From Gammaproteobacteria bacterium (lineage in GTDB: Bacteria > Pseudomonadota > Gammaproteobacteria > Chromatiales > Sedimenticolaceae): a DNA stretch of 5,131 nucleotides. The position numbers and the translations under genes were made by a program. Of the stretch, positions 1 through 5,131 are shown piece by piece. Each line of letters begins with the position of its first letter. Position 1 is the first letter of the stretch. Below the pieces are notes generated by a model. That model was not told the DNA's origin. It did no database searches and saw nothing but the letters and a program-made list of their open reading frames with translations. The stretch lies in the NCBI GenBank assembly GCA_020445165.1, contig JAGRHE010000195.1, forward strand, positions 1 to 5,131. Direction: 5' to 3'.

Positions 1-555
1 GGTCAGATGATCGATGTTGCCACCGACGATGATTACGGCGCCGACCTCCGCCACTGCCCGGCCGAACCCAGCCAGCGCGACCGTGAGCAGGCTGTAGCGC
101 GCATCCCACAGCAATGCTCGGGCCGCGGTACCCTGCGGCACGCTCAGCGAGCGGAATTGTTCGGCATACTCGAGGTGAAGCTGATCGATCACCTCGCGCG
201 ACAGCGCGGCGACGATCGGCGTGATAAGCACCGCCTGGGCGACGATCATGGCCGTGGGCGTGTACAGCAGCTGCATCCAGCCCAGCGGGCCGGCGTTCGA
301 CAGCAGCAGGTAGATCAACAGCCCGACCACGACCGGCGGCAGGCCCATCAGGGCATTCATCAGGATGATGGTCGCCGTGCGACCGCGGAACCGGCTCATC
401 GCGATCAGTGTGCCGAGCGGAAGACCGATGGTGCAGGCGATGACGACTGCCGTCAGGCTGACCTGCAGCGACAGTGCGATAATCTCGAGCAGGTCCGGGT
501 CGGCGGAGAACACCAATCCGAAAGCAAGGCTGAAGGCCTGACTGAAATCCTGCAT
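1..555 (-). CDS. tupB: Tungstate-type ABC transporter permease TupB (C-terminus cut by window edge)
   Basis: This is the inner-membrane permease of an ABC importer for tungstate (or molybdate), which would work with a periplasmic TupA and an ATPase TupC. The 185 visible residues begin with MQDFSQAFSLAFGLVF and show membrane segments at about residues 23-52, 62-86, 100-118 and 155-178. The stretch GLPPVVVGLLIYLLLSN (71-87), LLYTPTAMIVAQ (96-107) and AEVGAVIIVGGNI (169-181) are typical of TupB-like permeases. The ATPase-contact (EAA-type) loop falls near residues 129-165 (EYAEQFRSL onward). TupB proteins are usually about 230 residues, so roughly 45 C-terminal residues lie outside the window. 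The ATG at 553-555 is chosen because the family's N-terminal pattern starts there; its ribosome site is weak. No tupA lies upstream, because the upstream neighbour is the divergent MOT1 gene. tupA and tupC may therefore lie downstream or elsewhere. The fold and family are clear; tungstate rather than molybdate as substrate is an inference from family resemblance. Confidence 0.9.
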   Translation of the reverse strand, partial: MQDFSQAFSLAFGLVFSADPDLLEIIALSLQVSLTAVVIACTIGLPLGTLIAMSRFRGRTATIILMNALMGLPPVVVGLLIYLLLSNAGPLGWMQLLYTPTAMIVAQAVLITPIVAALSREVIDQLHLEYAEQFRSLSVPQGTAARALLWDARYSLLTVALAGFGRAVAEVGAVIIVGGNIDHLT

Positions 556-602
556 GATTTCCGTCTCGCTCGTAAAATTTGCATGGTCGTGGCCAAGAGT
601 GC

Positions 603-631
603 GTTATTTCAACGGCTTCGGCAAGTCTCAA
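603..631 (-). promoter_or_regulatory. Candidate sigma-70 promoter for tupB
   Basis: On the minus strand TTGAGA (626-631) is followed after 17 bases by AATAAC (603-608). This matches the -35 consensus at 5 of 6 positions and the -10 at 4 of 6, at the ideal spacing, about 50 bases upstream of the tupB ATG. The -10 overlaps a short inverted repeat CGTT-atttc-AACG (602-614), which could be an operator but is too short to assign to ModE or another regulator. It was found by eye only, so confidence is low. Confidence 0.3.
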
Positions 632-651
632 CCCAATCGACGGGCGGTACG

Positions 652-1821
652 GTGCGACAGGCCGACGATCAGTTCAGCAGCGTGAGCAGCAGCGCAAAAG
701 GCCATGCGCCGACCGTTCTCGGTGAGGTTTCCGGCGCGTTTGCCGACCTCGGGACCTTCCTGCCACTGGTGATCGGCATGTTCGCGCTGCAGCAGGTCGA
801 CCCCGGAGGGGTGCTGATCGGTTTCGGTGTATTCGCCCTGTTGACCGCGTTGGCCTATCGCCGGCCGGTACCGGTGCAGCCGATGAAGGCGGTTGCCGCA
901 GTTGTCATCGCCGGCGGGCTGGGCGCCGCTGGCGTAGCCGCGACCAGCATCTTGCTCGGACTGATTCTGATCGGCCTGGCGGCCTTCGGCCTGGTCGGCC
1001 GGCTTGGGCGCCTGATCCCAACGACGGTCATGCTCGGCATCCAGCTCGGCGTCGGACTCTACCTGGCCTGGGCCGGCATCAAGTTGATGCTGCCGCAGCC
1101 GTGGGTCGGTATCGCTGCGCTGGCATTACTGCTGCTGACGTACCCGACCCGCTTCAAGCCGCTGGCTGCGCTGTCGATCATCGTGGCGGCCGTCGCCTGG
1201 GGGATCTGGCAGGCGCCGACCACATTGCAGCAGCTGGAGCCCGGTCTGTACCTGCCGGCACTGGCCCTGCCGGATTTGCCGGCATTCTGGCAGGCGACAG
1301 CGAACGTGCTGCTGCCGCAACTGGCGCTGACCCTGACCAACGCCACCGTGATCACGGCCGCGATCGCGGCCGAGTATTATCCCCGTGACCGCGAACGCAT
1401 CACGCCCGACCGGCTGTCGCTGTCGACCGGTGTGTTCAACCTGGCATTGGCGCCATTCGGCGGCTTTCCGATGTGTCACGGCGCGGGCGGCCTGGTGGTC
1501 CAACATCGCTTTGGTGCCCGCAGCGGCTGGGCGCCTGCATTGTTCGGTGTGACCTGCCTCGCGCTGGGTTTGTCGCTGGGGCCCCAAGCCGCTGCGCTAC
1601 TGACGCTGCTGCCATTGGCCGCGGTCGGCGCATTGCTGCTGATGGCCGGTTTTGATCTGGCGATCAGTAAGCGTCTGCGTCAGTCGTCGCCGGACCGACT
1701 GTTGGTCATCGTGGTGACCGGGATCGCCTGCGTGCTGGTCAACGTGGCTTTCGGTCTGCTGGTCGGCCTGCTGGCGGAGACCCTGCGTGCACGCCTGCGG
1801 CCAGGTACGGACCTGGACTGA
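652..1821 (+). CDS. MOT1-family molybdate/sulfate permease
   Basis: This is a polytopic inner-membrane transporter of the MOT1 family (the bacterial putative sulfate/molybdate transporters related to SulP), predicted to import molybdate. With the GTG at 652 it is 389 residues. The first MOT1 signature, GAFADLGTFLPL, is at 28-39, and the second, RRPVPVQPMKAVAAVVI, at 70-86. Next come PQLALTLTNATVITAA (222-237) and the strongly conserved GGFPMCHGAGGLVVQHRFG (270-288). About ten hydrophobic segments span 35 to 375. The reading frame stays open far upstream, but there it is only antisense to tupB, so the start must be chosen. GTG 652 and GTG 682 both fit the usual family length. ATG 583 is possible but has no visible ribosome site and would leave 27 bases between the divergent genes. 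The gene is divergent from tupB, suggesting a shared oxyanion-uptake locus. Substrate is inferred from the family; sulfate cannot be excluded. Confidence 0.9.
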   Translation: MRQADDQFSSVSSSAKGHAPTVLGEVSGAFADLGTFLPLVIGMFALQQVDPGGVLIGFGVFALLTALAYRRPVPVQPMKAVAAVVIAGGLGAAGVAATSILLGLILIGLAAFGLVGRLGRLIPTTVMLGIQLGVGLYLAWAGIKLMLPQPWVGIAALALLLLTYPTRFKPLAALSIIVAAVAWGIWQAPTTLQQLEPGLYLPALALPDLPAFWQATANVLLPQLALTLTNATVITAAIAAEYYPRDRERITPDRLSLSTGVFNLALAPFGGFPMCHGAGGLVVQHRFGARSGWAPALFGVTCLALGLSLGPQAAALLTLLPLAAVGALLLMAGFDLAISKRLRQSSPDRLLVIVVTGIACVLVNVAFGLLVGLLAETLRARLRPGTDLD

Positions 1822-1844
1822 GCTGGGCAGGCCGGGTGCGCACC
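1801..1844. other. Two small inverted repeats at the MOT1 stop codon; weak terminator candidate
   Basis: CCAGGT-acgg-ACCTGG (1801-1816) is a perfect 6-bp stem with a 4-base loop inside the last codons of the MOT1 gene. A 10-bp perfect palindrome, GGTGCGCACC, follows at 1835-1844. They lie between two convergent genes, where termination is expected, but neither is followed by a T-run on either strand. A terminator role is therefore only a guess. Confidence 0.22.
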
Positions 1845-1887
1845 GAAGGCATCCTGGGAAATGTCTGGTTCGCTTGAGAAGGCGCGC

Positions 1888-2208
1888 TTACTTCTGCTGC
1901 CCGCGGTACTGCAACCGGCTGTCGCGCGGGCGGGGATGGGCAAAGGTCACCGCGAAGCCGCGTGGACTGGCCCGCACCACTTCACCACAGCGCCGCACCA
2001 GCCTCGTGACCTTGTCACCATCGGTTCGCACGAAGGCCAGTTCCACCCTGGTGCCGGGCAGGATCAGGCGGTGTGAACTGACGTGTACGCCTTTGCGGCT
2101 CATGTCGACCACGCGCAGCGGTTCGCGCTTGCCGTCCCCTGCCAGCATCCAGGTGCGTACGTTGAGAACTTCTTTGCGGGGATGGTTGCGTCGTTCGATC
2201 AAGGGCAC
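1888..2208 (-). CDS. Stand-alone PilZ domain protein
   Basis: This is a small cytoplasmic PilZ domain protein of 106 residues, of the type that binds cyclic di-GMP and passes the signal to motility, biofilm or secretion partners. Both ligand motifs are present: the arginine motif ERRNHPR at residues 5-11 (R7-x3-R11) and the D-x-S-x-x-G motif DMSRKG at 35-40. A beta-barrel-like remainder follows, including PGTRVELAFV (51-60) and GFAVTFA (84-90). It ends in a basic tail. The start is GTG at 2206-2208: an in-frame TGA lies only nine bases upstream, so no longer start exists in this frame, and a weak GAGA ribosome site precedes it. It is convergent with the MOT1 gene and 228 bases downstream of the yjdF-like gene on the same strand, so co-transcription is possible but unproven. 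Nothing nearby identifies its output partner. Confidence 0.88.
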   Translation of the reverse strand: MPLIERRNHPRKEVLNVRTWMLAGDGKREPLRVVDMSRKGVHVSSHRLILPGTRVELAFVRTDGDKVTRLVRRCGEVVRASPRGFAVTFAHPRPRDSRLQYRGQQK

Positions 2209-2436
2209 GTCTGTTTCTCACTTCTGCGTTGATGGAACCGGGCTTGTCGGGCTGCGACGAACCGGCGTGGTCGCGACCCGAACGCAGGTCCGGTATCCAA
2301 CGGTTCCACGCAAAAGCCATGCCCAAGAAATTTCGCCAGCGATGGCAACAACTTACTACTGGTCTCGTCGGGATCCCACAGCAAGTGTTTACTGGGCTGA
2401 CACTAAAAGGGAATCCGGTTTCTCAACCCACGCGGG

Positions 2437-3045
2437 TCAGGACGCGGTTGCCGGATGCCGGCGGTCCGGTCGCAGGAAGGCGAACAGCACCAGTGCGAAC
2501 ACGGCGCCGAGGGTGTCTGCCAGCATGTCCTTCTGCGCGTCCCAGATATCGCCCTGCGAGCCGAGGAACTCAATCCCGGCATCGCCGCCTTCGAGTACGG
2601 CGTACCACCATTCGATGATCTCGTAGGCAGCCGCGATTCCCATCACCAGCAGCAGCGAGAACGCGTTCGCCGCCACGTAACGGCAGTGGCCGCGACGCAG
2701 CATCCATTCGGCGCAGGCGAAGGCGTAGAAGCCGACCGAGAAGTGGCCTATGCGATCGAAGTGATTGCGTTCTGATCCGATCAGTCCGTTGAACCAGTCG
2801 AACGGCACGTTGGCGAAGGTGTAGTGACCACCGATGGTGTGCCAGAACATCCACACCGCCATCATCAGGTAAGCCGCGTTGCTGAACTGGAAACGTGAAT
2901 AGGTGAACACCAAAGCGGCGAACACCAGGACCACGGGGATCACCTCGGCGATCCAGACGGGGCGTGACGTCGGTTCGATCCCGAGCGCGATGAAGAAGAT
3001 GACGAAGACGATCGCAAGCCAGTGTGGAAAGTCGAGTGTTGTCAT
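2437..3045 (-). CDS. yjdF: YjdF-family (DUF2238) inner-membrane protein
   Basis: This is an integral membrane protein of the YjdF/DUF2238 family, whose biochemical function is unknown. From the ATG at 3043-3045 it is 202 residues, close to E. coli YjdF (about 209). Six hydrophobic segments lie near residues 8-24, 33-49, 58-72, 101-115, 127-146 and 175-192. Conserved polar and aromatic motifs of the family are intact: GGHYTFANVPFDW (72-84), RNHFDRIGHFSVGFYAFA (93-110), AYEIIEWW (140-147) and FLGSQGDIWDAQKDM (160-174). The concentration of His, Asp, Glu and Trp beside membrane segments hints at a ligand- or metal-binding role, but that is inference. An in-frame GTG at 3126 would add 27 residues rich in Pro and charge that do not resemble the family, so the ATG is preferred. 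It is divergent from the 85-residue membrane protein. Confidence 0.9.
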   Translation of the reverse strand: MTTLDFPHWLAIVFVIFFIALGIEPTSRPVWIAEVIPVVLVFAALVFTYSRFQFSNAAYLMMAVWMFWHTIGGHYTFANVPFDWFNGLIGSERNHFDRIGHFSVGFYAFACAEWMLRRGHCRYVAANAFSLLLVMGIAAAYEIIEWWYAVLEGGDAGIEFLGSQGDIWDAQKDMLADTLGAVFALVLFAFLRPDRRHPATAS

Positions 3046-3153
3046 GTCTGGTCCGTGGCGTGAGTCATTGAAGGGCGGCTTCGGAGGACTCAGGAAGGTC
3101 TGTCCTTTACCGCTGCGCATTGGCACACATTGTCTCGAATTCCGTTTCGAATA

Positions 3154-3180
3154 GCGGAAATTTCTGCGAAGCAGTTCCGC
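3154..3180. other. Bulged hairpin in the region between divergent genes
   Basis: GCGGAA (3154-3159) pairs with TTCCGC (3175-3180), and just inside it CTGC (3164-3167) pairs with GCAG (3171-3174) around a GAA loop. Together they form a ten-pair stem interrupted only by the four unpaired bases ATTT on one side. It lies 62 bases upstream of the start of the 85-residue membrane protein and about 110 bases upstream of yjdF. It could be a leader structure in the plus-strand transcript or an operator dyad; the sequence alone does not decide. Confidence 0.35.
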
Positions 3181-3230
3181 AACAGGTGCATTCCGGCGCC
3201 GTTAAATCAAGCGTCAGGAAGTACTTGGAC

Positions 3231-3234
3231 GGAG
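3231..3234 (+). promoter_or_regulatory. Ribosome binding site that sets the start of the 85-residue protein
   Basis: GGAG sits eight bases before the ATG at 3243. This supports that start over an in-frame upstream ATG at 3120, which has no comparable site and would add a 41-residue polar leader read through the hairpin at 3154-3180. Confidence 0.7.
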
Positions 3235-3242
3235 TGAAGAGA

Positions 3243-3500
3243 ATGAATGATCCGAAGACAATCGCACGGGCCGGCTGGGATCATTCCTGGACCGAGGTGA
3301 TCGTCGTGTACGGGCTGACCGTGTTCGTATCGGTCGTCCTGCTGAACATGCACCTGCTGATCGCGATGGTCGCGGCGCCGGCGATCATGGTGGTGCTGCT
3401 GCTCGGCGTGATGTTGTTCGTGCAACTGCTCTGGATGCTGGTTCTGTGCCTCGAGCGCATAGGCAGCGCGTGCGGGATACGCAAGAGCCCGCTGAGCTGA
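3243..3500 (+). CDS. Small membrane protein, family not recognised
   Basis: This is an 85-residue protein that I cannot assign to a family. A short hydrophilic N-terminus (MNDPKTIARAGWDHSWTE, residues 1-18) is followed by one hydrophobic segment at about 19-37 and a second long one at about 38-70, rich in Val, Leu and Met (for example MVVLLLGVMLFVQLLW, 49-64). That length would allow two or three membrane passes. A short basic tail with two cysteines (C69 and C77) closes the protein. No signal-peptide cleavage site or catalytic motif is visible. The strong GGAG ribosome site, normal G+C content and biased codon third positions favour a real gene. It is divergent from yjdF and convergent with the DHOD-like gene, so it is probably transcribed alone. 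The regular amphipathic-free hydrophobic pattern and the absence of overlap with another gene argue against a shadow frame. Confidence 0.65.
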   Translation: MNDPKTIARAGWDHSWTEVIVVYGLTVFVSVVLLNMHLLIAMVAAPAIMVVLLLGVMLFVQLLWMLVLCLERIGSACGIRKSPLS

Positions 3501-3534
3501 CCGGAGGTCACCGGCCAGGGGGCGCTGCGATATC

Positions 3535-3552
3535 GCCTGCGACTTTGCAGGC
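3535..3552. terminator. Hairpin between convergent genes, possible bidirectional terminator
   Basis: GCCTGC (3535-3540) and GCAGGC (3547-3552) form a perfect 6-bp stem around a 6-base loop, exactly between the stop of the 85-residue gene (3500) and the stop of the DHOD-like gene (TAG at 3552-3554). A second perfect palindrome, GCGATATCGC (3527-3536), overlaps its left edge. Position favours a terminator, but there is no T-run on either strand, so an intrinsic terminator is uncertain. Confidence 0.35.
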
Positions 3553-4562
3553 TAACGCCATACCCCTTCACGTCCTCGGTACGAATCGAGCACCCGGATG
3601 TAGTTCAGACGTTCGTACTGCGACGGGTCATTCACGCTGATCTGGCTCATGCGGCCGCGAAAATCCGACAGTTGCACGAAGTTGTGGTGTTCCATCCAGG
3701 CCGTGGTATCGGCAATCACCTTGCGCAGATGCTTCGGTCCGTTCTGCAGCAGGGCATGGCAAAGGTGGACCACGTCGGTTCCGGCGAGCAGCAACTTGAC
3801 CGCATCCTCGCCGCTGTGGATGCCGCCCGTGGCGCCGAGCGAGCACTGCACACGTCCATGCAGCATCGCCATCCAGCGCATCGTCAGCAAGGCGTCGGCC
3901 GACACGGTCGGAATCAGGCTGTGCTTCAGGCGCAGGCCATCGATATCAATGTCGGGCTGGTAAAAGCGGTTGAACAGGGTCACGCCGCTGACACCGGCGC
4001 TTTCGAGCTTCTTGACCATGTTGCCGATCGAGCTGAAGAAGGGCGACAGCTTCATGTTGATCGGCAGTGAGACGTGCTCACGCAGCTCCTTGAGCAGCGA
4101 GATGTAGCGCTGTTCGACGTAGCTGCTTTCCTCCCAGACATCGCCGGCGACGTAGTACGCGTTCAGTTCCAGCGCATCGGCACCGGCGTCGGCGATCTCG
4201 CTGGCATGGGTCAACCAACCGCTCGCGGTCACGCCATTGAGGCTGGCGATCACGGGGATGTCGAGCGTCGCCTTGAGCGACGCGATCTGTTCCAGGTAGC
4301 GATCGAGTTCGCCGGGGAAATCGACGTTCGCCGGCAGAAAGCCATCCGCCTCGGCATTGCCGGTTTCCTGGTGATGCAGGAAGCGGGTCATGCCTTCCTC
4401 CTCGGCCTCGACCGCTTCCTCGAACAATGAATACATCACGATCGCGGAAGCCCCGGCATCTTCCAGCTGCTTGCAGGCATCCAGGCTGCGTGACAACGGC
4501 GAGGCCGATGGCACGAACGGGTTCTTCAACGTCAGGCCGAGCCATTTGGTGGTCAGGTTCAT
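3552..4562 (-). CDS. Dihydroorotate dehydrogenase-like flavoprotein (PFOR-associated type)
   Basis: This 336-residue cytoplasmic FMN-type TIM barrel belongs to the dihydroorotate dehydrogenase superfamily, in the subgroup usually annotated 'dihydroorotate dehydrogenase-like protein'. N-terminal LTLKNPFVPSASPLS (10-24) matches the DHOD start of the barrel. K171 in INMKLSPFF (168-176) corresponds to the FMN-contacting lysine strand, and VTLFNRF (194-200) to the following strand. GATGGIHSGEDAVKLLLAG (243-261) is the FMN phosphate-binding glycine motif. Where true class 1 enzymes have the N-x-S/C-C-P-N orotate loop and catalytic base, this protein reads LELNAYYV (131-138), so it is probably not PyrD. 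It lies directly downstream of nifJ on the same strand, an association seen in many bacteria that suggests a redox role linked to pyruvate:ferredoxin oxidoreductase. The real substrate is unknown. A strong GAGGAG site supports the ATG at 4560-4562. Confidence 0.92.
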   Translation of the reverse strand: MNLTTKWLGLTLKNPFVPSASPLSRSLDACKQLEDAGASAIVMYSLFEEAVEAEEEGMTRFLHHQETGNAEADGFLPANVDFPGELDRYLEQIASLKATLDIPVIASLNGVTASGWLTHASEIADAGADALELNAYYVAGDVWEESSYVEQRYISLLKELREHVSLPINMKLSPFFSSIGNMVKKLESAGVSGVTLFNRFYQPDIDIDGLRLKHSLIPTVSADALLTMRWMAMLHGRVQCSLGATGGIHSGEDAVKLLLAGTDVVHLCHALLQNGPKHLRKVIADTTAWMEHHNFVQLSDFRGRMSQISVNDPSQYERLNYIRVLDSYRGREGVWR

Positions 4563-4569
4563 GTCAGGA

Positions 4570-4575
4570 CTCCTC
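4570..4575 (-). promoter_or_regulatory. Strong ribosome binding site of the DHOD-like gene
   Basis: On the minus strand GAGGAG stands seven bases before the ATG of the DHOD-like gene. It lies just outside the palindromic repeat (4587-4733), so the element leaves the translation signal intact. Confidence 0.75.
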
Positions 4576-4586
4576 GTTTCGAAATG

Positions 4587-4733
4587 GGACGCAGAGGGCG
4601 CAGAGGAGCGCAGAGTTCGCCGAGCTTTGAATTCCAGGAAGGCCAGTGCGGACCCCTGCTGCCGTCAGTCCAAGAGCAGGGTTCACAGAAAAAAACTCTG
4701 CGTCCTCTGCGCTTCTCTGCGAACTCTGCGTCC
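4587..4733. repeat. Palindromic MITE-like/REP-like element built of CGCAGAG heptamers
   Basis: The left arm (4587-4624) and right arm (4696-4733) are inverted copies of 38 bases with 32 identical positions. In the left arm CGCAGAG begins at 4590, 4599 and 4609, with a variant CGCCGAG at 4618. In the right arm its complement CTCTGCG begins at 4696, 4705, 4715 and 4724. Both arms therefore have the same 9-10-9 spacing. The 71-base centre holds a second dyad, CCCTGCT (4654-4660) with AGCAGGG (4675-4681), and a run of seven A (4689-4695) abuts the right arm. No clear target-site duplication is visible at the outer ends, and no transposase is encoded. The element almost fills the gap between the nifJ stop and the DHOD-like ribosome site. 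In RNA it would fold into one long stem, which could affect stability or relative expression of the two genes. Similar CGCAGAG-type intergenic repeats are, to my recollection, widespread in proteobacteria; no name is claimed. Confidence 0.85.
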
Positions 4734-4739
4734 AGATGT

Positions 4740-5131
4740 TCACGAATCACCCTCGCCCACGGCCAGTTTCGCCAGCTGTTCGTACAGGTGGAACTTGGCC
4801 CGGGTCTGGTGCTGCGCGGCTTCCATGAAGCGGTGTGCCGCATCGGGATGGGTACGCTCGAGCATCGCGAAGCGGGTCTCGGTCATCGCGAAATCGCGGT
4901 ACGGAATGCTCGGTTCCTTCGAATCGAGGTGCAGTGGGTTCTCACCGCTGTCGACCTTGCGCGGGTCGTAACGGAACAGGCCCCAGTGACCGGCATTCAC
5001 TGCCAGGTCCTGCTGACGCAGGTTGTTGGCCAGGTCGATGCCGTGCGCGATGCATGGCGAGTAGGCGATGATCAGCGATGGCCCGTCGTAGCTCTCGGCC
5101 TCGAGGAAGGCACGCAGCACCTGCACGTCCT
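4740..5131 (-). CDS. nifJ: Pyruvate:ferredoxin (flavodoxin) oxidoreductase, C-terminal part
   Basis: This is the C-terminal end of the single-chain, thiamine-diphosphate and Fe-S enzyme that oxidises pyruvate with CoA to acetyl-CoA and CO2, passing electrons to ferredoxin or flavodoxin in the cytoplasm. About 130 of some 1,170-1,200 residues are visible. The gene enters from the right edge in the frame reading DMQVLRAFLEAESYDGPSLI and ends with a TGA at 4740-4742. The motif YSPCIAHGIDL contains the cysteine that, in the Desulfovibrio africanus enzyme, I believe supplies the fourth ligand of the [4Fe-4S] cluster nearest the cofactor. Further on, GHWGLFRYDP and LHLDSKEPSIPYRDFAMTE are characteristic of the family, and the tail (HPDAAHRFMEAAQ onward) is a helical end without the long extension of the Desulfovibrio protein. 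It is followed by the DHOD-like gene on the same strand after 177 bases occupied by the palindromic repeat. Confidence 0.95.
   Translation of the reverse strand, partial: DVQVLRAFLEAESYDGPSLIIAYSPCIAHGIDLANNLRQQDLAVNAGHWGLFRYDPRKVDSGENPLHLDSKEPSIPYRDFAMTETRFAMLERTHPDAAHRFMEAAQHQTRAKFHLYEQLAKLAVGEGDS

Noticed and set aside
2015..2326. Minus-strand open frame of 103 codons overlapping the PilZ gene
   Set aside because: It is a shifted frame over the PilZ coding sequence, with Arg/Gln-rich low-complexity translation and no ribosome site; PilZ motifs are in the other frame.
2209..2436. Possible small gene or terminator between PilZ and yjdF
   Set aside because: Only weak dyads are seen (GGGATCCC at 2370-2377, and AGTGT pairing with ACACT near 2384-2404), with no T-run after a GC stem. 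Short frames here have no ribosome site or family resemblance.
1787..2626. Plus-strand open frame of 279 codons
   Set aside because: It is antisense to PilZ and yjdF, is rich in Ser/Arg/Thr, has no recognisable domain and begins inside the MOT1 gene.
3121..3137. Sigma-54 promoter (TGGCAC...TTG)
   Set aside because: The distance between TGGCAC and the TTG element is two bases too short for the -24/-12 arrangement.
4689..4695. Seven-T run on the minus strand after the nifJ stop, as an intrinsic terminator
   Set aside because: The sequence directly before it (the CGCAGAG arm) is purine-rich and cannot form a hairpin with itself; its partner arm lies after the T-run.
4587..4733. CRISPR array
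   Set aside because: Units are only seven bases with 2-3-base linkers and are arranged as an inverted pair, with no spacers of CRISPR length and no cas genes.
4646..4828. Plus-strand frames crossing the palindrome and the end of nifJ (60 and 193 codons)
   Set aside because: They arise from the CGCAGAG repeat, which lacks stops in several frames, and from the antisense of nifJ; these are common false gene calls.

Overview
The window is about 60% G+C and densely coding. It looks like chromosomal DNA of a gammaproteobacterium, perhaps of the sulfur-oxidising/Chromatiales-like kind. That placement is an inference from gene content (NifJ-type pyruvate oxidoreductase next to a dihydroorotate-dehydrogenase-like flavoprotein, TupB, MOT1, PilZ, YjdF) and base composition; there is no rRNA or other marker gene to confirm it. 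Six protein genes are well supported, plus one small membrane protein with no recognised family. Two genes (tupB and nifJ) run off the window edges.

Layout, left to right. (1) At 1-555, minus strand, lies most of a tungstate-type ABC permease (TupB) whose C-terminus is outside the window. (2) Divergent from it, ending at 1821 on the plus strand, is a MOT1-family molybdate/sulfate permease. The two share a short intergenic region, giving an oxyanion (tungstate/molybdate) uptake locus. (3) At 1888-2208, minus, is a stand-alone PilZ domain protein (c-di-GMP receptor type), convergent with the MOT1 gene. (4) At 2437-3045, minus, is a YjdF/DUF2238 membrane protein. (5) At 3243-3500, plus, is an 85-residue membrane protein. 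(6) At 3552-4562, minus, is the dihydroorotate-dehydrogenase-like flavoprotein commonly found beside pyruvate:ferredoxin oxidoreductase. (7) At 4740-5131, minus, is the C-terminus of that oxidoreductase (NifJ).

The most striking non-coding structure fills the 177-bp gap between nifJ and the DHOD-like gene. It is an imperfect palindrome with 38-bp arms. Each arm carries four copies of the heptamer CGCAGAG (one copy altered) at the same 9-10-9 spacing, and there is a smaller hairpin in the centre. It looks like a MITE-like or REP-like intergenic repeat inserted inside what is probably a co-transcribed pair.

Functionally the window suggests an anaerobic or micro-oxic redox lifestyle: Fe-S and flavin pyruvate metabolism at one end and Mo/W oxyanion uptake at the other. 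Nothing here shows a direct link between the two ends. I did not find a clearly new multi-gene system. The best leads are the palindromic element, the DHOD-like/NifJ pairing, and the divergent Tup/MOT1 arrangement.
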